Positions 1-12,124 of a stretch of 64,000 nucleotides of DNA are shown here, one piece after another (position 1 is the stretch's first letter; each line of letters starts with the position of its first letter). The position numbers and the translations under genes were made by a program. The DNA lies in the NCBI GenBank assembly GCA_928212115.1, contig CAKMRJ010005523.1, positions 249,642,668 to 249,706,667 of the forward strand, written 5' to 3'. A model generated the notes under the pieces. That model made no database searches. It worked only from the letters and a program-made list of their open reading frames with translations, and had not been told where the DNA came from. The DNA is from Lactuca virosa (taxonomy: Eukaryota; Streptophyta; Magnoliopsida; Asterales; Asteraceae).

Positions 1-166
1 AACTATAGTAGGTATAGTTTAGGGGTCTCCAGTCATGCCAGAACATACTATAAGAGAAACAAGGGGTAGATACCAATACTACGATAAACATAGAGAACAT
101 ACTATAAAGATAAACAGGGAGGAAGATACAATACACGATAACAGAAGGAACATACTAAGATACTAT
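1..166 (+). repeat. LTR fragment, left part, interrupted by Copia-1
   Basis: Non-coding. It contains several copies of the phrase AACATACTA and ends in ACTAT, the target duplication of Copia-1. The continuation lies at 7851-9188, which ends in an LTR-like terminus. The outer end lies before the window. No protein is visible. Confidence 0.5.
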
Positions 167-911
167 TGATGGGTTTTCAGAGCATTCTAACACTCCTATG
201 GTGTACATGCAACCCTAGAAACCTTGGATCTATGTTTGACTATGATACATGCAAATAATTATTTTTCCAAGGTTCTTATCCTATCTAGCATGGCATGGGG
301 AACTTGAATCAAATAAAGCTAGTAGAATTACTTACCTTGTAGTTGTAGTTGATTGCTTGGAGTTTTAGAGCCTAGCACCAATAGTGTGGATGCCTCAAAT
401 GGAAATCACAAATCACCACAAACTTGGAACTTTGAGAGAATAGTAATCACCTTCTTGAAATCGGCCCTCTTACTTTACTACCCACAACTCAATGATTTCA
501 AGAACCAAAGCCTCCTTTATATAGTGTGGTGGATTAGGGTTACATTCATGTAAACCCTAATACCCATGTCTTTTCATTTCCATGAGATCCATGGGTTAAA
601 GCTCCATGGAGTATCCATGGACTTTCCATGCACGCCTAGCCCACACTGTATAAATACAAGAGCCCATATTTAATTAGTCATACTTTTGATCTCTAAATTA
701 ATTCTAGATTAATTATAGATCAATACTAATTAAATAATATGATTTTATATTAATATATTAGGACTTATAATATATTAATAAATCATAACTTATACTATTC
801 TCAAACGATTATCCATAAATTGTTCGGGTGAAGTGCAACCCAAATGGACCATGCCGGGTCGGGTCATGTACATACCAAATATAGTTATGGACTTAGACAC
901 TATATCCAACA
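167..911 (-). repeat. Copia-1 3' LTR
   Basis: Direct repeat of 7105-7850, with TG...CA ends. On the minus strand a TATA box (CTATATAAAGG, about 515-524) shows the U3 promoter. The sense start, TGTTGGATATAGTGTCTAAG, resembles the LTR starts of Copia-2 and Copia-3, so the three are related families. Confidence 0.93.
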
Positions 912-924
912 GTCTCCCACTTGG
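912..924 (-). promoter_or_regulatory. Copia-1 polypurine tract
   Basis: On the minus strand CCAAGTGGGAGAC directly precedes the 3' LTR. This is the expected position and composition of the plus-strand primer for reverse transcription. Confidence 0.8.
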
Positions 925-1732
925 ATAAGTCTAATAACTATAGTTGCAAGTATGACTTCAGGAACCGATCAACAATCGTAGCTCTTTAAACTCTGTTGAA
1001 CTATGAAGCGCCATTTTAGATAAGTGATCATATAATCCTCTGTTCTAGATATCAGCCGGATAAATACATGGAACATGGTCTTGCTTATTGTCCAACATTT
1101 GTTTCCCGATTTCCGATTTGTTTGACATAGAACTTAACTGAACACATCAATTTAGTTCTGACCGGGCCCGGTACATAGGTCAAAACAAAATCATCGAGGG
1201 GACCAGATATCGCTTCTAATCCTAGAAGGAACAGATAAACTTCGACTCATATGTTTGCTCTACTACTTGTTGAATTACACACAAAAGCACAGTTTATAAC
1301 ATCGAGTTACCAATGCGTTTTTGTGCAATCAATGCATAACCAACTCATAGGCAACAAATCATATCTCTAGGTTTGAAGACTTATATGATATTACCGTCTC
1401 ACGATCACTCGAGATAAATTCCATGAAGTGATACAAGCGATCACTCAGAACTTATGAGCACTCATGAGTGTTGTAGCCCCGCTTTGTCTAACATCTTAGA
1501 CCTCTACAAGCCAACCCATGACAGTCTTGATTCATATCTACTTCCAACATATGAACGACTGTGGAGAGTTTGAATAATATGATATAAACCATAACATAAT
1601 TATTCTGGAAGTCAAAACATGCAAAAAGAAATAATAGTAAACGATTGACAAGAGATAGCAACACTTTACTCATAAATAACAGCTTTTATTTATCATCAAA
1701 TGTCAATTACATTTTACAAATTTCAAGATTAT
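925..1732 (-). other. Copia-1 non-coding tail between RNase H and polypurine tract
   Basis: About 800 bp without a convincing reading frame, between the pol stop and the polypurine tract. The stretch nearest the LTR is clearly similar to 26557-26650 of Copia-2, for example the shared phrase GCAAGTATGACTTCAG, and the similarity recurs further in. This long 3' region is therefore an inherited part of the family. No envelope-like protein is visible. Confidence 0.6.
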
Positions 1733-2599
1733 CTAACTACTAAAACTAATATCATCCTTCAGCCCTATGCTCCGAGCATGCTGGAGATGCTTAGCCCGAG
1801 TCAGTCCCTTCGTGAGGGGATCTGCTGGGTTCTCATCCGATGATACCCTCTTTGCCACGAGGATTCCTTCTTCTATTCGATGTCTGATGAAGTGATATTT
1901 TCTGTCAATGTGTCTGGATCTCCCATGATCTCTTGGTTCCTTGGCTAAGGCAACCGCACTATTGCTGTCACAGAAAATCTCCATTGGCTCCTTTATAGCT
2001 GGTACAACTCCAAGGTCTCCGATGAAGTTCTTTAGCCATATAGCCTCCTTTGCTGCCTCGCTTGCTGCTATATACTCTGATTCACAAGTGGAATCAGCCA
2101 CTGTCTCCTGCTTGGAACTTTTCCAAGTAATTGCCCCTCCGTTTAGAGTAAAGACCCAGCCCGACTGAGAGCGGAAATTATCCCTGTCAGTCTGAAAGCT
2201 AGCATCACTGTACCCTACAACTCTCAAGTCCTCACTGCCACCGAGGGTAAGGACCCAGTCCTTAGTCCTCCGTAGGTACTTGAGGATATTCTTTACCGCA
2301 GTCCAGTGTGCCTTGCCAGGGTTCCCCTGATACCTGCTAACCATGCTCAAAGCAAAGGCTACATCAGGTCGAGTACACGTCATAACATACATGATCGATC
2401 CTACAGCTGAAGCATAAGGTATTCGACTCATTTCTGCTATCTCAGCCTCAGTACTAGGGCTTTGTGTCTTACTCAATCTGGCGTTACTCTGGATGGGTAA
2501 CTCTCCTTTCTTGGAGTTATGCATGTTGAACCTTTTCAACACTTTGTCCACATAGGTGCTTTGACTAAGTCCAATTAGTCTTTTACTCCTGTTTCTCAA
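1733..2599 (-). pseudogene. Copia-1 pol, RT C-terminus and RNase H
   Basis: A 288-residue frame holding the RT connection (PYASAVGSIMYVMTCTRPDV, about residues 61-80) and RNase H. The RNase H acidic residues include D132 in GYSDASF and the Glu in CESEY, followed by the DSNSA and HID motifs. RNase H removes template RNA during reverse transcription. The frame continues the RT frame after a one-base insertion near 2605. Translation cannot start here naturally, because this is the C-terminal part of one polyprotein. The stop at 1733 looks like the genuine pol terminus. Confidence 0.9.
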
Positions 2600-3110
2600 A
2601 ATCTTTTATCCCTAGGATATAGGCAGCTTCTCCAAGGTCCTTCATAGCGAAACACTTCCCAAGCCAGGACTTTACTTCCTGCAGGGTTGGGATGTCATTT
2701 CCTATGAGTAGTATGTCATCCACATACAGTACCAAAAAGCTGACTATACTCCCACTAGCCTTGATATAGACACAAGATTCATCTTCACTCCTTGAAAAGC
2801 CAAATTCTTTGATTTTCTCATCAAAGCAAAGATTCCATCTGCGAGGTGCCTGTTTTAATCCATAAATGGATTTCTCGAGCTTACACACTCTACTGGGGTA
2901 CTCTGTACTGACAAAACCCTCTGGCCAAACCATGTAAACATCTTCAGCCAACTTTCCATTAAGGAAAGCGGTTTTGACATCCATTTTCCATATTTCATAA
3001 TCATAAAATGCAGCAATGGCTAACAGAACCCTAATAGACTTAATCTTGGCCACTGGTGAAAAGGTCTCATCATAATCAACTCCCGAAGTTTGAGAATAAA
3101 CCCTTTGCAA
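2583..3110 (-). pseudogene. Copia-1 pol, reverse transcriptase
   Basis: 175 residues of RT. WKMDVKTAFLNG (residues 41-52) is a typical Copia RT block, then SIYGLKQAPRRW (81-92), and the catalytic YVDD box is at 129-132. Relative to the upstream pol frame there is an in-frame TGA at 3112-3114 and a one-base insertion around 3098-3104. The first residue is therefore arbitrary. At the other end the frame runs into a stop because of another one-base insertion near 2605. The active-site box is intact although the frame is broken. Confidence 0.92.
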
Positions 3111-3114
3111 CTAG

Positions 3115-5153
3115 TCATGCCTTATAAGTGTGTACATTACCATCCATGTCGGTCTTCTTCTTGAAGATCCATTTGCACCCAACTATCTTACGATCAGGTA
3201 CATTGTCAACCAAGTTCCAAACTTGATTGTCATACATGGACTGTATCTCACTATCCATAGCCTCTTTCCATTTAGCAGCCTCAGGGCCTGCCATGGCTTC
3301 CGTGTAGCTGTTAGGCTCATCCAGATTTACCAGTGTGTTATCACTGATAAGTGTCTCACCTTCTGCAGTAATATGAAAACCATAATAATGCTCAGGTGCA
3401 TTCCTAACTCTGGTGGAACGCCTCAGAGGTATAGATTCTTCAGTCGACCCAACAGGAGTTTCCTCCTCAGGTTTAGGGCTAGGATTTGAGGTTCCTTCAC
3501 CACTTGACTCTTGAATTTCCTCAAGATCAATTTGCCTCCCACTGTCTCCTTGGCTCATGAATTCTCTCTCTCGAAAGAATCCTCTTCTTGCTACAAAGAC
3601 CACATTATCACTGGGTCTGTAGAAGATGTAACCAAAGGATTTCTGTGGGTAGCCGATGAAAATACACCTTTCGCTTCGGGGTTCGAGCTTAGCGTGAGTC
3701 TCGCGTCTCACAAAAGCCTCGCAACCCCAAATCTTGATGTGGTATAGATTGGGAGCTTTTCCAGTCCACACCTCGTGAGGTGTTTTGGCAACCTTCTTTG
3801 TAGGGACCAGATTAAGGATATGGGCGGCAGTCTCTAAGGCATACCCCCAAAATGAGATTGGTAGCGAAGCTCGACTCATCATGGAACGAACCATGTCCAA
3901 CAAGGTCCGATTGCGCCTCTCAGCTACACCATTCAACTGTGGTGTCGTAGGAGGTGTCAATTGTGAGAAAATCCCACATTCCTTAAGATAGTCAAGGAAC
4001 TCAGTACTAAGATACTCACCACCACGATTGGATCGAAGCATCTTAATGTTCCTGCCCAACTGATTCTCCACTTCTTGCTTAAACTCTTTGAATTTCTCAA
4101 AGGTTTCTGACTTATGCTTGATTAGGTAGACATATCCATATCTACTAAAATCATCAGTAAAAGTCACATAGAACCGATTAGCATCTCTTGTGGTGGTTCT
4201 GAAGGGTCCACACACATCCGTGTGTATGAGGTCCAACAAACCTTCGCCCCTAGCACAAGTGCCAGTAAAAGGTGACTTTGTCATTTTACCAAGCAAACAA
4301 GATTCACAACTATCATCTGACTTTAGGTCAAATGACTCCAAGACTCCATCCTTTTGGAGTTGGCCTATGCGTTTCTTGCTTACATGTCGAAGACGACAAT
4401 GCCATAAGGATGCTTTATCTAAGCTAGTGGAAGAGTTAATACACAATACATTATTTCCTAGATTATCTACAACAGATACAGTTTCATACACGCCATCACA
4501 AGGTAATGCTTTAAAATAAAGAACATTATTAAAGAAAGCATCAATACTACCATTGTTATTATCAAAATAAAAGGTAAAACCTTGTTTATACAATGCATGA
4601 AAGGAAATAACATTTCTTGCCATTTCTGGCGAATAATAACATTTATTCAAATATAATGTAAACCCACTATTTTGCACTAAGGAATAAACTCCTATCTTGG
4701 TGACAGGTGAAGCTTTCCCGTTTCCCATGATCAAGTTTATCTTTCCCTGCTCCACATTCTCACTTCTTTTTAGTCCCTGCAAATCACAACATATGTGAAT
4801 ACCACAACCTGTATCAAGGACCCAAGACTTAGAATGAGGTGAGTTATTAGACAATATAGTGTATATACCTGCATGGTTGGGTTTTACTTTCCCATCCTTC
4901 AAATCTTGCTGGTACTTTGGGCAGTTTCGCTTCCAGTGCGACTTTTCATGGCAATAGAAGCATTCAGCCTCATTAGGGTTAGCAGAAGGAGTGACAAAAC
5001 CTTTCTTGGTTTTGCTTGAAGAGGAGCCTTCAAGGGTCTTACCCTTGGTACCCTTAGAAGGGTTCTTTCTCTTCTTCCCTTTGCCATGCCCGATTGCCAA
5101 GACATTGGCCGCAGTTGGAGTAGGAGTAGGAGTAGTAACAACCGACTTACCCT
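3115..5153 (-). pseudogene. Copia-1 pol, nucleocapsid knuckle, protease and integrase
   Basis: An open frame of 661 residues counted from 5100; it continues upstream in frame. Domains are: a CX2CX4HX4C zinc knuckle at C47-C60; an aspartic protease signature, DTG at 96-98; the integrase HHCC finger with H234, H239, C265 and C268; and the integrase core with D295, residue 358 and E394 in exact DD35E spacing. Residue 358, normally the second catalytic Asp, is Asn (codon AAT at about 4027-4029). Integrase should therefore be inactive. The C-terminal part (about 570-661) enters the RT fingers before the TGA. Confidence 0.93.
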
Positions 5154-5774
5154 TTAGACCACTTTCGGCGGTCTTAAAGAGTCCTTGAAGTTTGCTGAGG
5201 GTGACTTCTTCTTGTTCATGTGATATGTCATGCAGAATTGATCATAACACGATGGAAAAGAGTGCAAAATGATGTCTATTGCTAACTCCTCAGGGAAGTT
5301 CACATTCAGCTTCAGTAAACGGTCCACATACCTTTGCATTTTCTGCATGTGGCCCGTGATGGGTTCACCATCCTTCATTCGGGTTGTTATCATGGAGGAG
5401 ATTATTTCATATCGCTCTTGACGAGCACTTTGATGGTAGCGGTCCATCAAGTCCTGGTGCATCTCAAAAGGATAATAGTCCATATAGGACTTTTGGAGCT
5501 CGGCTGTCATGGTGGCCATCATGATGCATGCCACTTTTGTAGCATCTCTTTCATGTACCTCATATTCAGCAAGCTCTTCAGGAGTAGCAGTTGGCTCGGG
5601 TACCTTCAGCTCCTTGTCGAGAACATATTCTTTGTTCTCATACCGAGTGACCATCCTGATGTTTCTGATCCAATCTGTAAAGTTGGACCCATCAAAGATG
5701 ACTCTCCCACAAAGATTCATGAGAGAGAAGGAGCTAGTAGGGTTTGAGCCAGAAGCATTGTTATTGGAAGACAT
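5154..5774 (-). pseudogene. Copia-1 gag (capsid)
   Basis: 206 residues from an ATG at 5774. The sequence includes FDGSNFTDWIRNIRMV near the start, then the Copia gag (UBN2/DUF4219-like) pattern with MMATMTAELQ and HEMHQDLMDRY-like blocks. Gag forms the virus-like particle. The last 15 or so residues are out of frame: near 5205 one base is missing, after which the true continuation lies in the protease-integrase frame. In this family gag and pol are normally one polyprotein, so this is a break and not a programmed shift. Confidence 0.88.
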
Positions 5775-6568
5775 CTGAAAAGAAGAGGGAATAGATTAGA
5801 TTAGATATAGAGATAGTCCTTAACAAAACACCCAAATGTAATATTAAGGCTAGGACCCAACACAATATTTTATAACTTAGAAGAGGGATGCCGTAATCTA
5901 AGCTATAAGATATTTGAAGGTAGGTGAATGACGATTCACCAATTTCCACCATGAAAAACGAAATATTTAATTAGGTTTTAATTGGTTTAGAAACTCCTAG
6001 ATTCTTTGAGATTCATTGAACTTTCTTCAATGGCATGTTTCAATCTCGAGTGTGCCCTTCAAGTTTTGTGACTGGGATGCCGAGGATCACAAAACAAGGT
6101 GTGAAGTAACCATGCAAATTACTTGGTACCCTTAATGTATTACCCCTCAATCGATGTGCCGGTTAACCACACACGCTCCATCGATACTATGATAAACATT
6201 AAGTCACCCTTTACCTACCTTGTTAAGTTCAAGTTAGTGTGCCGGTTAACCACACACGCTCCACTAACGACTTAAACAAAGTGTAAAGTGTAATTTCATG
6301 GATTAGCACCTTGTTCACATTTTTCTAAAATAACCAAGATTGGGAATTCAATAAAGTTTAGTTACTTTAGTATTATCATTATACTTTTAATGAGAATTTA
6401 TAAGTCCTTGTCCTACCCGTTCGGCTAACGACCCTCCACCGATCAAGGAAGCGGTGGGTGAGAGTGGACACCCATTAAGTTGCCATTTTATAGGCAACAA
6501 CCTTATACCCCCCTTATAGACCGGCTTCGTGAATGAGGCGTACTAGCGGTAAGACGACTTGATCTTAT

Positions 6569-6611
<43 letters not shown>

Positions 6612-7091
6612 AACTTATAATATTATAAAGTATAAAGGTTGAATTTTAACTTTTAAAATTCTAGGGGTTGGAACTAAAGTTTTTAATATGACTTTACATG
6701 TTCCAAAACTTGAGGGCAAGTTTTGTAAACTTTCAAAACTTTTCATTTCTCATAACTTATGAGTTAATGGTTATTAAAAATGAAGACTCTTCATTTTTTG
6801 TAACCTATGTGTTCTTTTAATGGTTATTTATAAATGTGACTTTTGGTTATCCATAACTTAAGAACTAGTTATGGACTCCATTAAAACACATAAAGATCAA
6901 GAATTAATCTAATCAATTATTAGCACATAATTTCTATGATCTTCTAAACTCATATGTTTATGAATGTTCATATCAAAAATTTCAAGAATCGTAAGTACAT
7001 ATACAAAACTTGAAATTTTGATACGAGCTTTTGAACAAAACTTCGATTTTCAAGTTTTTTTTTTGCATCAAGTATCAAATAAACAAACCAG
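5775..7091 (-). other. Copia-1 5' leader
   Basis: 1.3 kb between the primer site and the gag ATG, with no useful ORF. It contains two copies of CCGGTTAACCACACACGCTC at 6159-6178 and 6242-6261, repeated phrases such as GGGATGCCG near 5886 and 6068, and a (TA)n tract. Copia-2 keeps the same arrangement at 36480-37140. Conservation across diverged elements suggests an RNA or DNA function, such as packaging, but that is inference. Confidence 0.6.
6565..6609. repeat. (TA)n microsatellite in the Copia-1 leader
   Basis: About 45 bp of nearly pure TA with one slip (ATAATA). Confidence 0.9.
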
Positions 7092-7103
7092 GCTCTGATA
7101 CCA
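7092..7103 (-). promoter_or_regulatory. Copia-1 primer-binding site
   Basis: On the minus strand TGGTATCAGAGC, one base inside the 5' LTR. It is complementary to the 3' end of initiator Met-tRNA, the usual Copia primer. Confidence 0.92.
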
Positions 7104-7104
7104 C

Positions 7105-7850
7105 TGATGGGTTTTCAGAGCATTCTAACACTCCTATGGTGTACATGCAACCCTAGAAACCTTGGATCTATGTTTGACTATGATACATGCAAATAATTAT
7201 TTTTCCAAGGTTCTTATCCTATCTAGCATGGCATGGGGAACTTGAATCAAATAAAGCTAGTATAATTACTTACCTTGTAGTTGTAGTTGATTGCTTGGAG
7301 TTTTAGAGCCTAGCACTAATAGTGTGGATGCCTCAAATGGAAATCACAAATCACCACAAACTTGAAACTTTGAGAGAATAGTAATCACCTTCTTGAAATC
7401 GGCCCTCTTACTTTACTCACCACAACTCATATGATTTCAAGAACCAAAGCCTCCTTTATATAGTGTGGTAGATTAGGGTTACATTCATGTAAACCCTAAT
7501 ACCCATGTCTTTTCATTTCCATGAGATCCATGGGTTAAAGCTCCATGGAGTATCCATGGACTTTCCATGCAAGCCTAGCCCACACTATATAAATACAAGA
7601 GCCCATATTTAATTAGTCATACTTTTGATCTCTAAATTAATTCTAGATTAATTATAGATCAATACTAATTAAATAATATGATTTTATATTAATATATTAG
7701 GACTTATAATATATTAATAAAACATAACTTATACTATTCTCAAACGATTATCCATAAATTGTTCGGGTGAAGTGCAACCCAAATGGACCATGCTGGATCG
7801 GGTCAATTACATACCAAATATAGTTATGGACTTAGACACTATATCCAACA
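7105..7850 (-). repeat. Copia-1 5' LTR
   Basis: Direct repeat of 167-911. A minus-strand TATA box is at about 7454-7463. It is followed by the target duplication ACTAT at 7851-7855. Confidence 0.93.
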
Positions 7851-8456
7851 ACTATAACATAAGAACAAACGAGGATCTAATTATACCAATAATCACCAAC
7901 TCATTGTTCTAAACAAAAGGTGATAGTAAATTGGGTATACATGATCAGATAACTTAAATGTGAGACTATTTCACAACTTAGCAATCCGTTTGCTGAAGTT
8001 GCGTTTGGTAACCAGAATCTCTTACATGGAGAGCGTATAGTATGGGTACTACTCATCACATTATGACCTTAATAAAACAAACATGTTTTAAGGTAATCAG
8101 TACTTCAGGATGTCAATTTAAAAGACAACTATGTACTTACATTTTCCCATTACTTTCAGATTGTGACAGTTCCACTTGAAAGTTAATGCAAACTATTTTT
8201 CAAGTTAAGATAGTTATAAACTAGGGAAAACTTACATCTTTTCAAACGACAAACAGAACAGTCGAGTCTAGTACATTCAGTAGGAATGGGCCTATAATGC
8301 TAACTTTATGATCCCTTAGTTTATACATCAGGGATATATATATATTAATAGGATCCGACAAGTAGTAGGATGTGTGCTTTCCGCTTCATGTCCTGTTCCT
8401 TGTTTGGTTGTGGGCTTAGAGCAGATTCACCCAACCTACTATCTATCTGATCTTAG

Positions 8457-8506
<50 letters not shown>

Positions 8507-9188
8507 CGTATACACCAAGTAATCATAAGGAGTACCAGGTATAGGTCAGGTCATAGTATACTAATTCAATACGCCGTTTTCTAGTACAAAACATACTTTT
8601 CAAATAGAACATTTGGTAGACAAAACTAGAAACTTACCAGTAAAAGGGTTTAATCCATTTTATTAAACCAGTATAACTTAAAGGACCTTATGTGGTTAAT
8701 TCTATAATACCTTAGTTTATACATCAGAGTTATATATAATTAATACTCATAGAAAGGATTGTAGAGTCAATTTTATCTATCTTTCATCAAAGCAGGAAAT
8801 ATAAGATTTTATGGAGGAACAGGCGAACTTTTCTAAAAGAACATACAACTTACTTACAACTTTCTTACAACTTACATACATCACTAATATCTTATGAACT
8901 CACCAGCTTAAATGTTGATCTACGCTTTTAAATAACTTGTATTCTCAGGAGACTAGTAGACAGGTACTCGCACTGGGAATTCAGAAGATGGAGCATAGTA
9001 GCTTCGTGTCTTATTTTGTTATTTACTTTGTAGTCTATGTTATGTGAACCACATACTTTGTAAACACTTTCTTTCTAATTAAATGGTTGTTTATTACTTT
9101 GATTACTATGATGCATGTCTTGTGATACTAAACACGACGTCCTCCGCCCCCGAACGTTTCCACCATTCCGGTTTTGGTGTGTGACACA
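7851..9188. repeat. LTR fragment, right part, ending GTGTGACACA
   Basis: Continuation of 1-166 after Copia-1. It is non-coding, with a (TA)n array at 8458-8507, and ends in a short inverted repeat near 9179-9188. Read on the minus strand, the end TGTGTCACACACC resembles the TGTCACACCCCC end of the solo LTR at 12436. I infer a Gypsy-type LTR, probably solo, because no primer site or polypurine tract follows. The outer end is outside the window. Confidence 0.5.
8458..8507. repeat. (TA)n microsatellite
   Basis: About 25 uninterrupted TA units inside the LTR fragment. Confidence 0.93.
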
Positions 9189-10660
9189 TTGAATAAAGGA
9201 ATTCTAAGAAATTGTGTACTCACATAAACCTATATTTCAGTTAAGGGAAATACAACATAAACCCAAAAATCAAGAAAGGACCAAGATGATTACTATTACT
9301 TTTATTATGAAGAAACTAGACACTGAAAGAGGAATTGCTCTTCTTATTTCACCAAGTTGAGGAAGTCTGACTTGACCAAGACTTCAAATATCTTTATGAT
9401 AGAACTATTTATTTTTCCATCATTCACATGAGTGTGTTATACTTCAAGAGACACTAATAATTGATATTATGTGCTGATATCTTGAAAGAAATAATCAACG
9501 GATTATAGATGAATGGTATTTCGTGCTAAATATAATAGTCTTTGAACAATAGATGTTTTTGTACCTATTCTTATAGGAACATGTAACAGTTGTAAATTTA
9601 TGAATAAATCTTGATTTACTTATCATTTAATGGATGTTCATATTCATGATCTAAAACGATGTATTCTATGTTAAGAATATTTTCTCATAATGTCATTTAT
9701 GAAGTAAATCTATAAGTTTTCATTAAATTGATAGTTCTAAAGAAAACACCTATAAAATCAAATCATATTTGATTCAACCTTATCTATTTCATAATCATCA
9801 TGACTATAAAAATATGAAACACCTATACCAACTTCAAAAGGATGGAATTTTTGAAGGCAAACGAACTTGATTCATTTGATATATGTGAATCCTATTTATA
9901 TGGGAAGATGATTCGCAAGTGTCTTTATCTACTGGTAGTTAAAGAACAAAATTCTTGAAAAAGAATTATACATAAGTGATGTATGTAATCTTTTCAGTCC
10001 ATGAGTAGATTTGGTGATATATACTTAGCCAATTTCATTGACGACTTTTATTCGTTATTGTTGAAATCTTTGATTTGCGAAAATTGTTTCATAGTGAAGA
10101 TTGAAATACAACTTAATGAGACAATCATTAACCTTTTGATGTGATAAAGAAAATGAGTTTTGTAAACCAATCATCTTGGAACATCTTAAGAGTTGTGGAA
10201 TCGATTTACAACTCATTCTACCAAGAACACTCACTCGTCACTCGTATGGTTCTTGTCGCACAGGATCACCTGGTCGCTTGGATTTGTATTATGATGTTCT
10301 AAAGTACTTGCGAGAACTAGGCAAATATTCCTAATATTTGGAGTATTTGAAAGACAGATATGTTTAAGCTGTTGCACATATGCTAAACTTCCAAATAGAT
10401 TGAGATGATTCTCAATCGCAATCGGGCGTGCCCTCATTTTAGATGAAGGAGAAAGTTACATGAATAATAGTTCCATGTAGATTTTAATTACAATTACACA
10501 TATGATTTAGAGTACATTGTTGTTTGGGGAACCACATACGAAGATGCTTAATGTATAGTTCATTATGACTATGAATAATCCCTTTACACAAGTACAGGTA
10601 ACTAAGTCATATTTAAGCATCTAATACATTCTTAATAGTTTTAATTTCTCTATATATGAG

Positions 10661-10736
<76 letters not shown>

Positions 10737-10943
10737 CTGAAAATGTTTGGTATTCACAAAGTTTATACAAATCAAGTTTGTCGAATCTACTTAACTAAGT
10801 TCCTTCATTAGCTAAAGCATGAAAGTCAAGCTGGTGCTATAGGACCTTGTTATCCTAAGTATATGTATTTGATTGAAATTTAGTATTCAGATATTGGAAC
10901 AATGCAAGCAACATATACTGTAATGAATTGATATATTGGATGT
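9189..10943 (+). pseudogene. Copia-A relic, 5'-truncated gag-pol remains
   Basis: Heavily decayed plus-strand Copia coding sequence. At 9829-9860 the translation gives QLQKDGIFEG, and at about 9884-9916 CESYLYGKMIR; both match the pre-integrase zinc-finger region seen intact in Copia-1. Around 10200 a piece reads GIDLQLILPRT, matching the integrase block before the catalytic Glu. Stops and frameshifts are frequent, so no product is possible. The 5' LTR and gag are missing at 9188. The rest of the element resumes at 21768. Confidence 0.7.
10662..10735. repeat. (TA)n microsatellite in Copia-A
   Basis: About 37 uninterrupted TA units. Confidence 0.95.
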
Positions 10944-12023
10944 TGTAACAGCCCAAAAATCCAAGGTAAAAATTTCATTTTTATTATATTCAAAACACTA
11001 TTATAACTGCGTTCAAAACATTTAAAAGCACCCCAAATAAAACAATTATCAGAGTCAAATCCCAAAGATCACATATTGCAGAGACACAGGTGTATGTGTT
11101 GCGATCGTCCCGAGCTCTTTCATTTGGAAACTGAAGTACCTGAAACAAAACTGAAAACCGTAAGTACAAAGCTTAGTGAGTTCACCAAAATACCATATAA
11201 CATACAACCACAAAATATCATGCAACATACCCATGGTCTTAACCTGAAATGCCATAGGCTCCCCCACATGGTCTTGAACTGGAACTCCATTGGCTCCCAC
11301 ACATGGTCTTGACCTGGAACGCCATGGGCTCCCCTACACGTACTGATATCCAAGTGCCACGGGCTCCCCCCGGGATCTTCCATGCAAGTATCACAGAGAC
11401 AACTAGCAGACCACATAACACGGAAACAACTAACATGCCACATAACACATAATAGGCCGACATTGGTGCCTTAGACCCATGGATATAGTGAGAAGACTCA
11501 CCTCACACTGAAGAAGCTCACTGAAAGAATCCCTCGCTGCTGCCCTGATGGCTTCCCGAACTATCAATACCAACAATACACCAAATTAACAATTGGGTTC
11601 CAATCCATAAATGCAACTCCATGCCTAGGGTAAAAGGGCCATTTTACCACTAACCTATCCTTGTCCAAATTTATGACCCAACTACAATCTGAAAGGCCCA
11701 AAGGCCCACAAATCAACCATTGACCCAATTTTCCAAATTGGGCCCAAACACCTTACATGGCCTTGCCTTAAGGCCCAACTATTATTTTTAGTCCAACACT
11801 TGAACTCTAATGGCCCATAATAACTCAGCTCTCAACCAAAACCAAAGGATCCATAATGGCCCACTAATGGCCCAATTTTCCAAATGGGCCCAATCCCATA
11901 TGGGCCTTACCCTAAGCCCATACTTCCCTTAAATTACAATTCAGATTACCACAATTACCCCTTGGGACAAACTTGCTCATAGTCATAAATCAAAAGTCAA
12001 AGTCAATGGTCCAAGTTGACCCA

Positions 12024-12124
12024 ACTCGCCGAGTTTCCCTTCAACTCGTCGAGTTTCTCCTCTCACTGTACAGATAAGGAAAACTCCCATCAACTCGTCG
12101 AGTTCACCCATGAACTCTCTGAGT
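12024..12124. repeat. Paired near-palindromes, ACTCGTCGAGT type
   Basis: 11-bp cores start at 12024 (one variant base), 12044, 12093 and 12114 (variant), that is two pairs 20 and 21 bp apart. They lie in the downstream half of the Gypsy-1 LTR in sense direction. The right LTR keeps three recognisable copies. Confidence 0.8.

Larger units (their letters stand above)
167..7850 (-). mobile_element. Copia-1, full-length but broken Ty1/copia LTR retrotransposon
   Basis: A 7.7-kb element on the minus strand. Two LTRs of about 745 bp begin TG and end CA and differ by eye at roughly 14 places. The 5-bp target duplication ACTAT lies at 162-166 and 7851-7855. The order in sense direction is LTR, Met-tRNA primer site, 1.3-kb leader, gag, protease, integrase, RT, RNase H, 0.8-kb non-coding tail, polypurine tract, LTR. 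Integrase before RT is the Copia order. The reading frame is broken at four places and integrase has a replaced catalytic Asp, so this copy cannot move by itself. The LTR similarity suggests a fairly recent insertion. Confidence 0.95.

Noticed and set aside
5154..5220. Programmed frameshift between gag and pol in Copia-1
   Set aside because: The break lacks a slippery heptamer, and gag and pol are a single frame in this family, so a one-base loss is the simpler explanation.
4190..5778. Plus-strand frames of 65-137 residues at 3130-3489, 4190-4519, 5334-5747 and 5509-5778
   Set aside because: Antisense shadows of the Copia-1 gag-pol frames.
7092..7103. tRNA-like fragments such as TGGTATCAGAGC
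   Set aside because: Only 12-14 bases match the 3' end of tRNA-Met; they are primer-binding sites next to LTRs, not tRNA genes. No full cloverleaf was seen in the window.
11055..11463. Overlapping minus-strand frames of 74-107 residues at 11055-11463 and the parallel set at 19874-20247
   Set aside because: They occur at the same place in both Gypsy-1 LTRs, but the frames are not conserved between the copies, so they are chance frames in repeat DNA.
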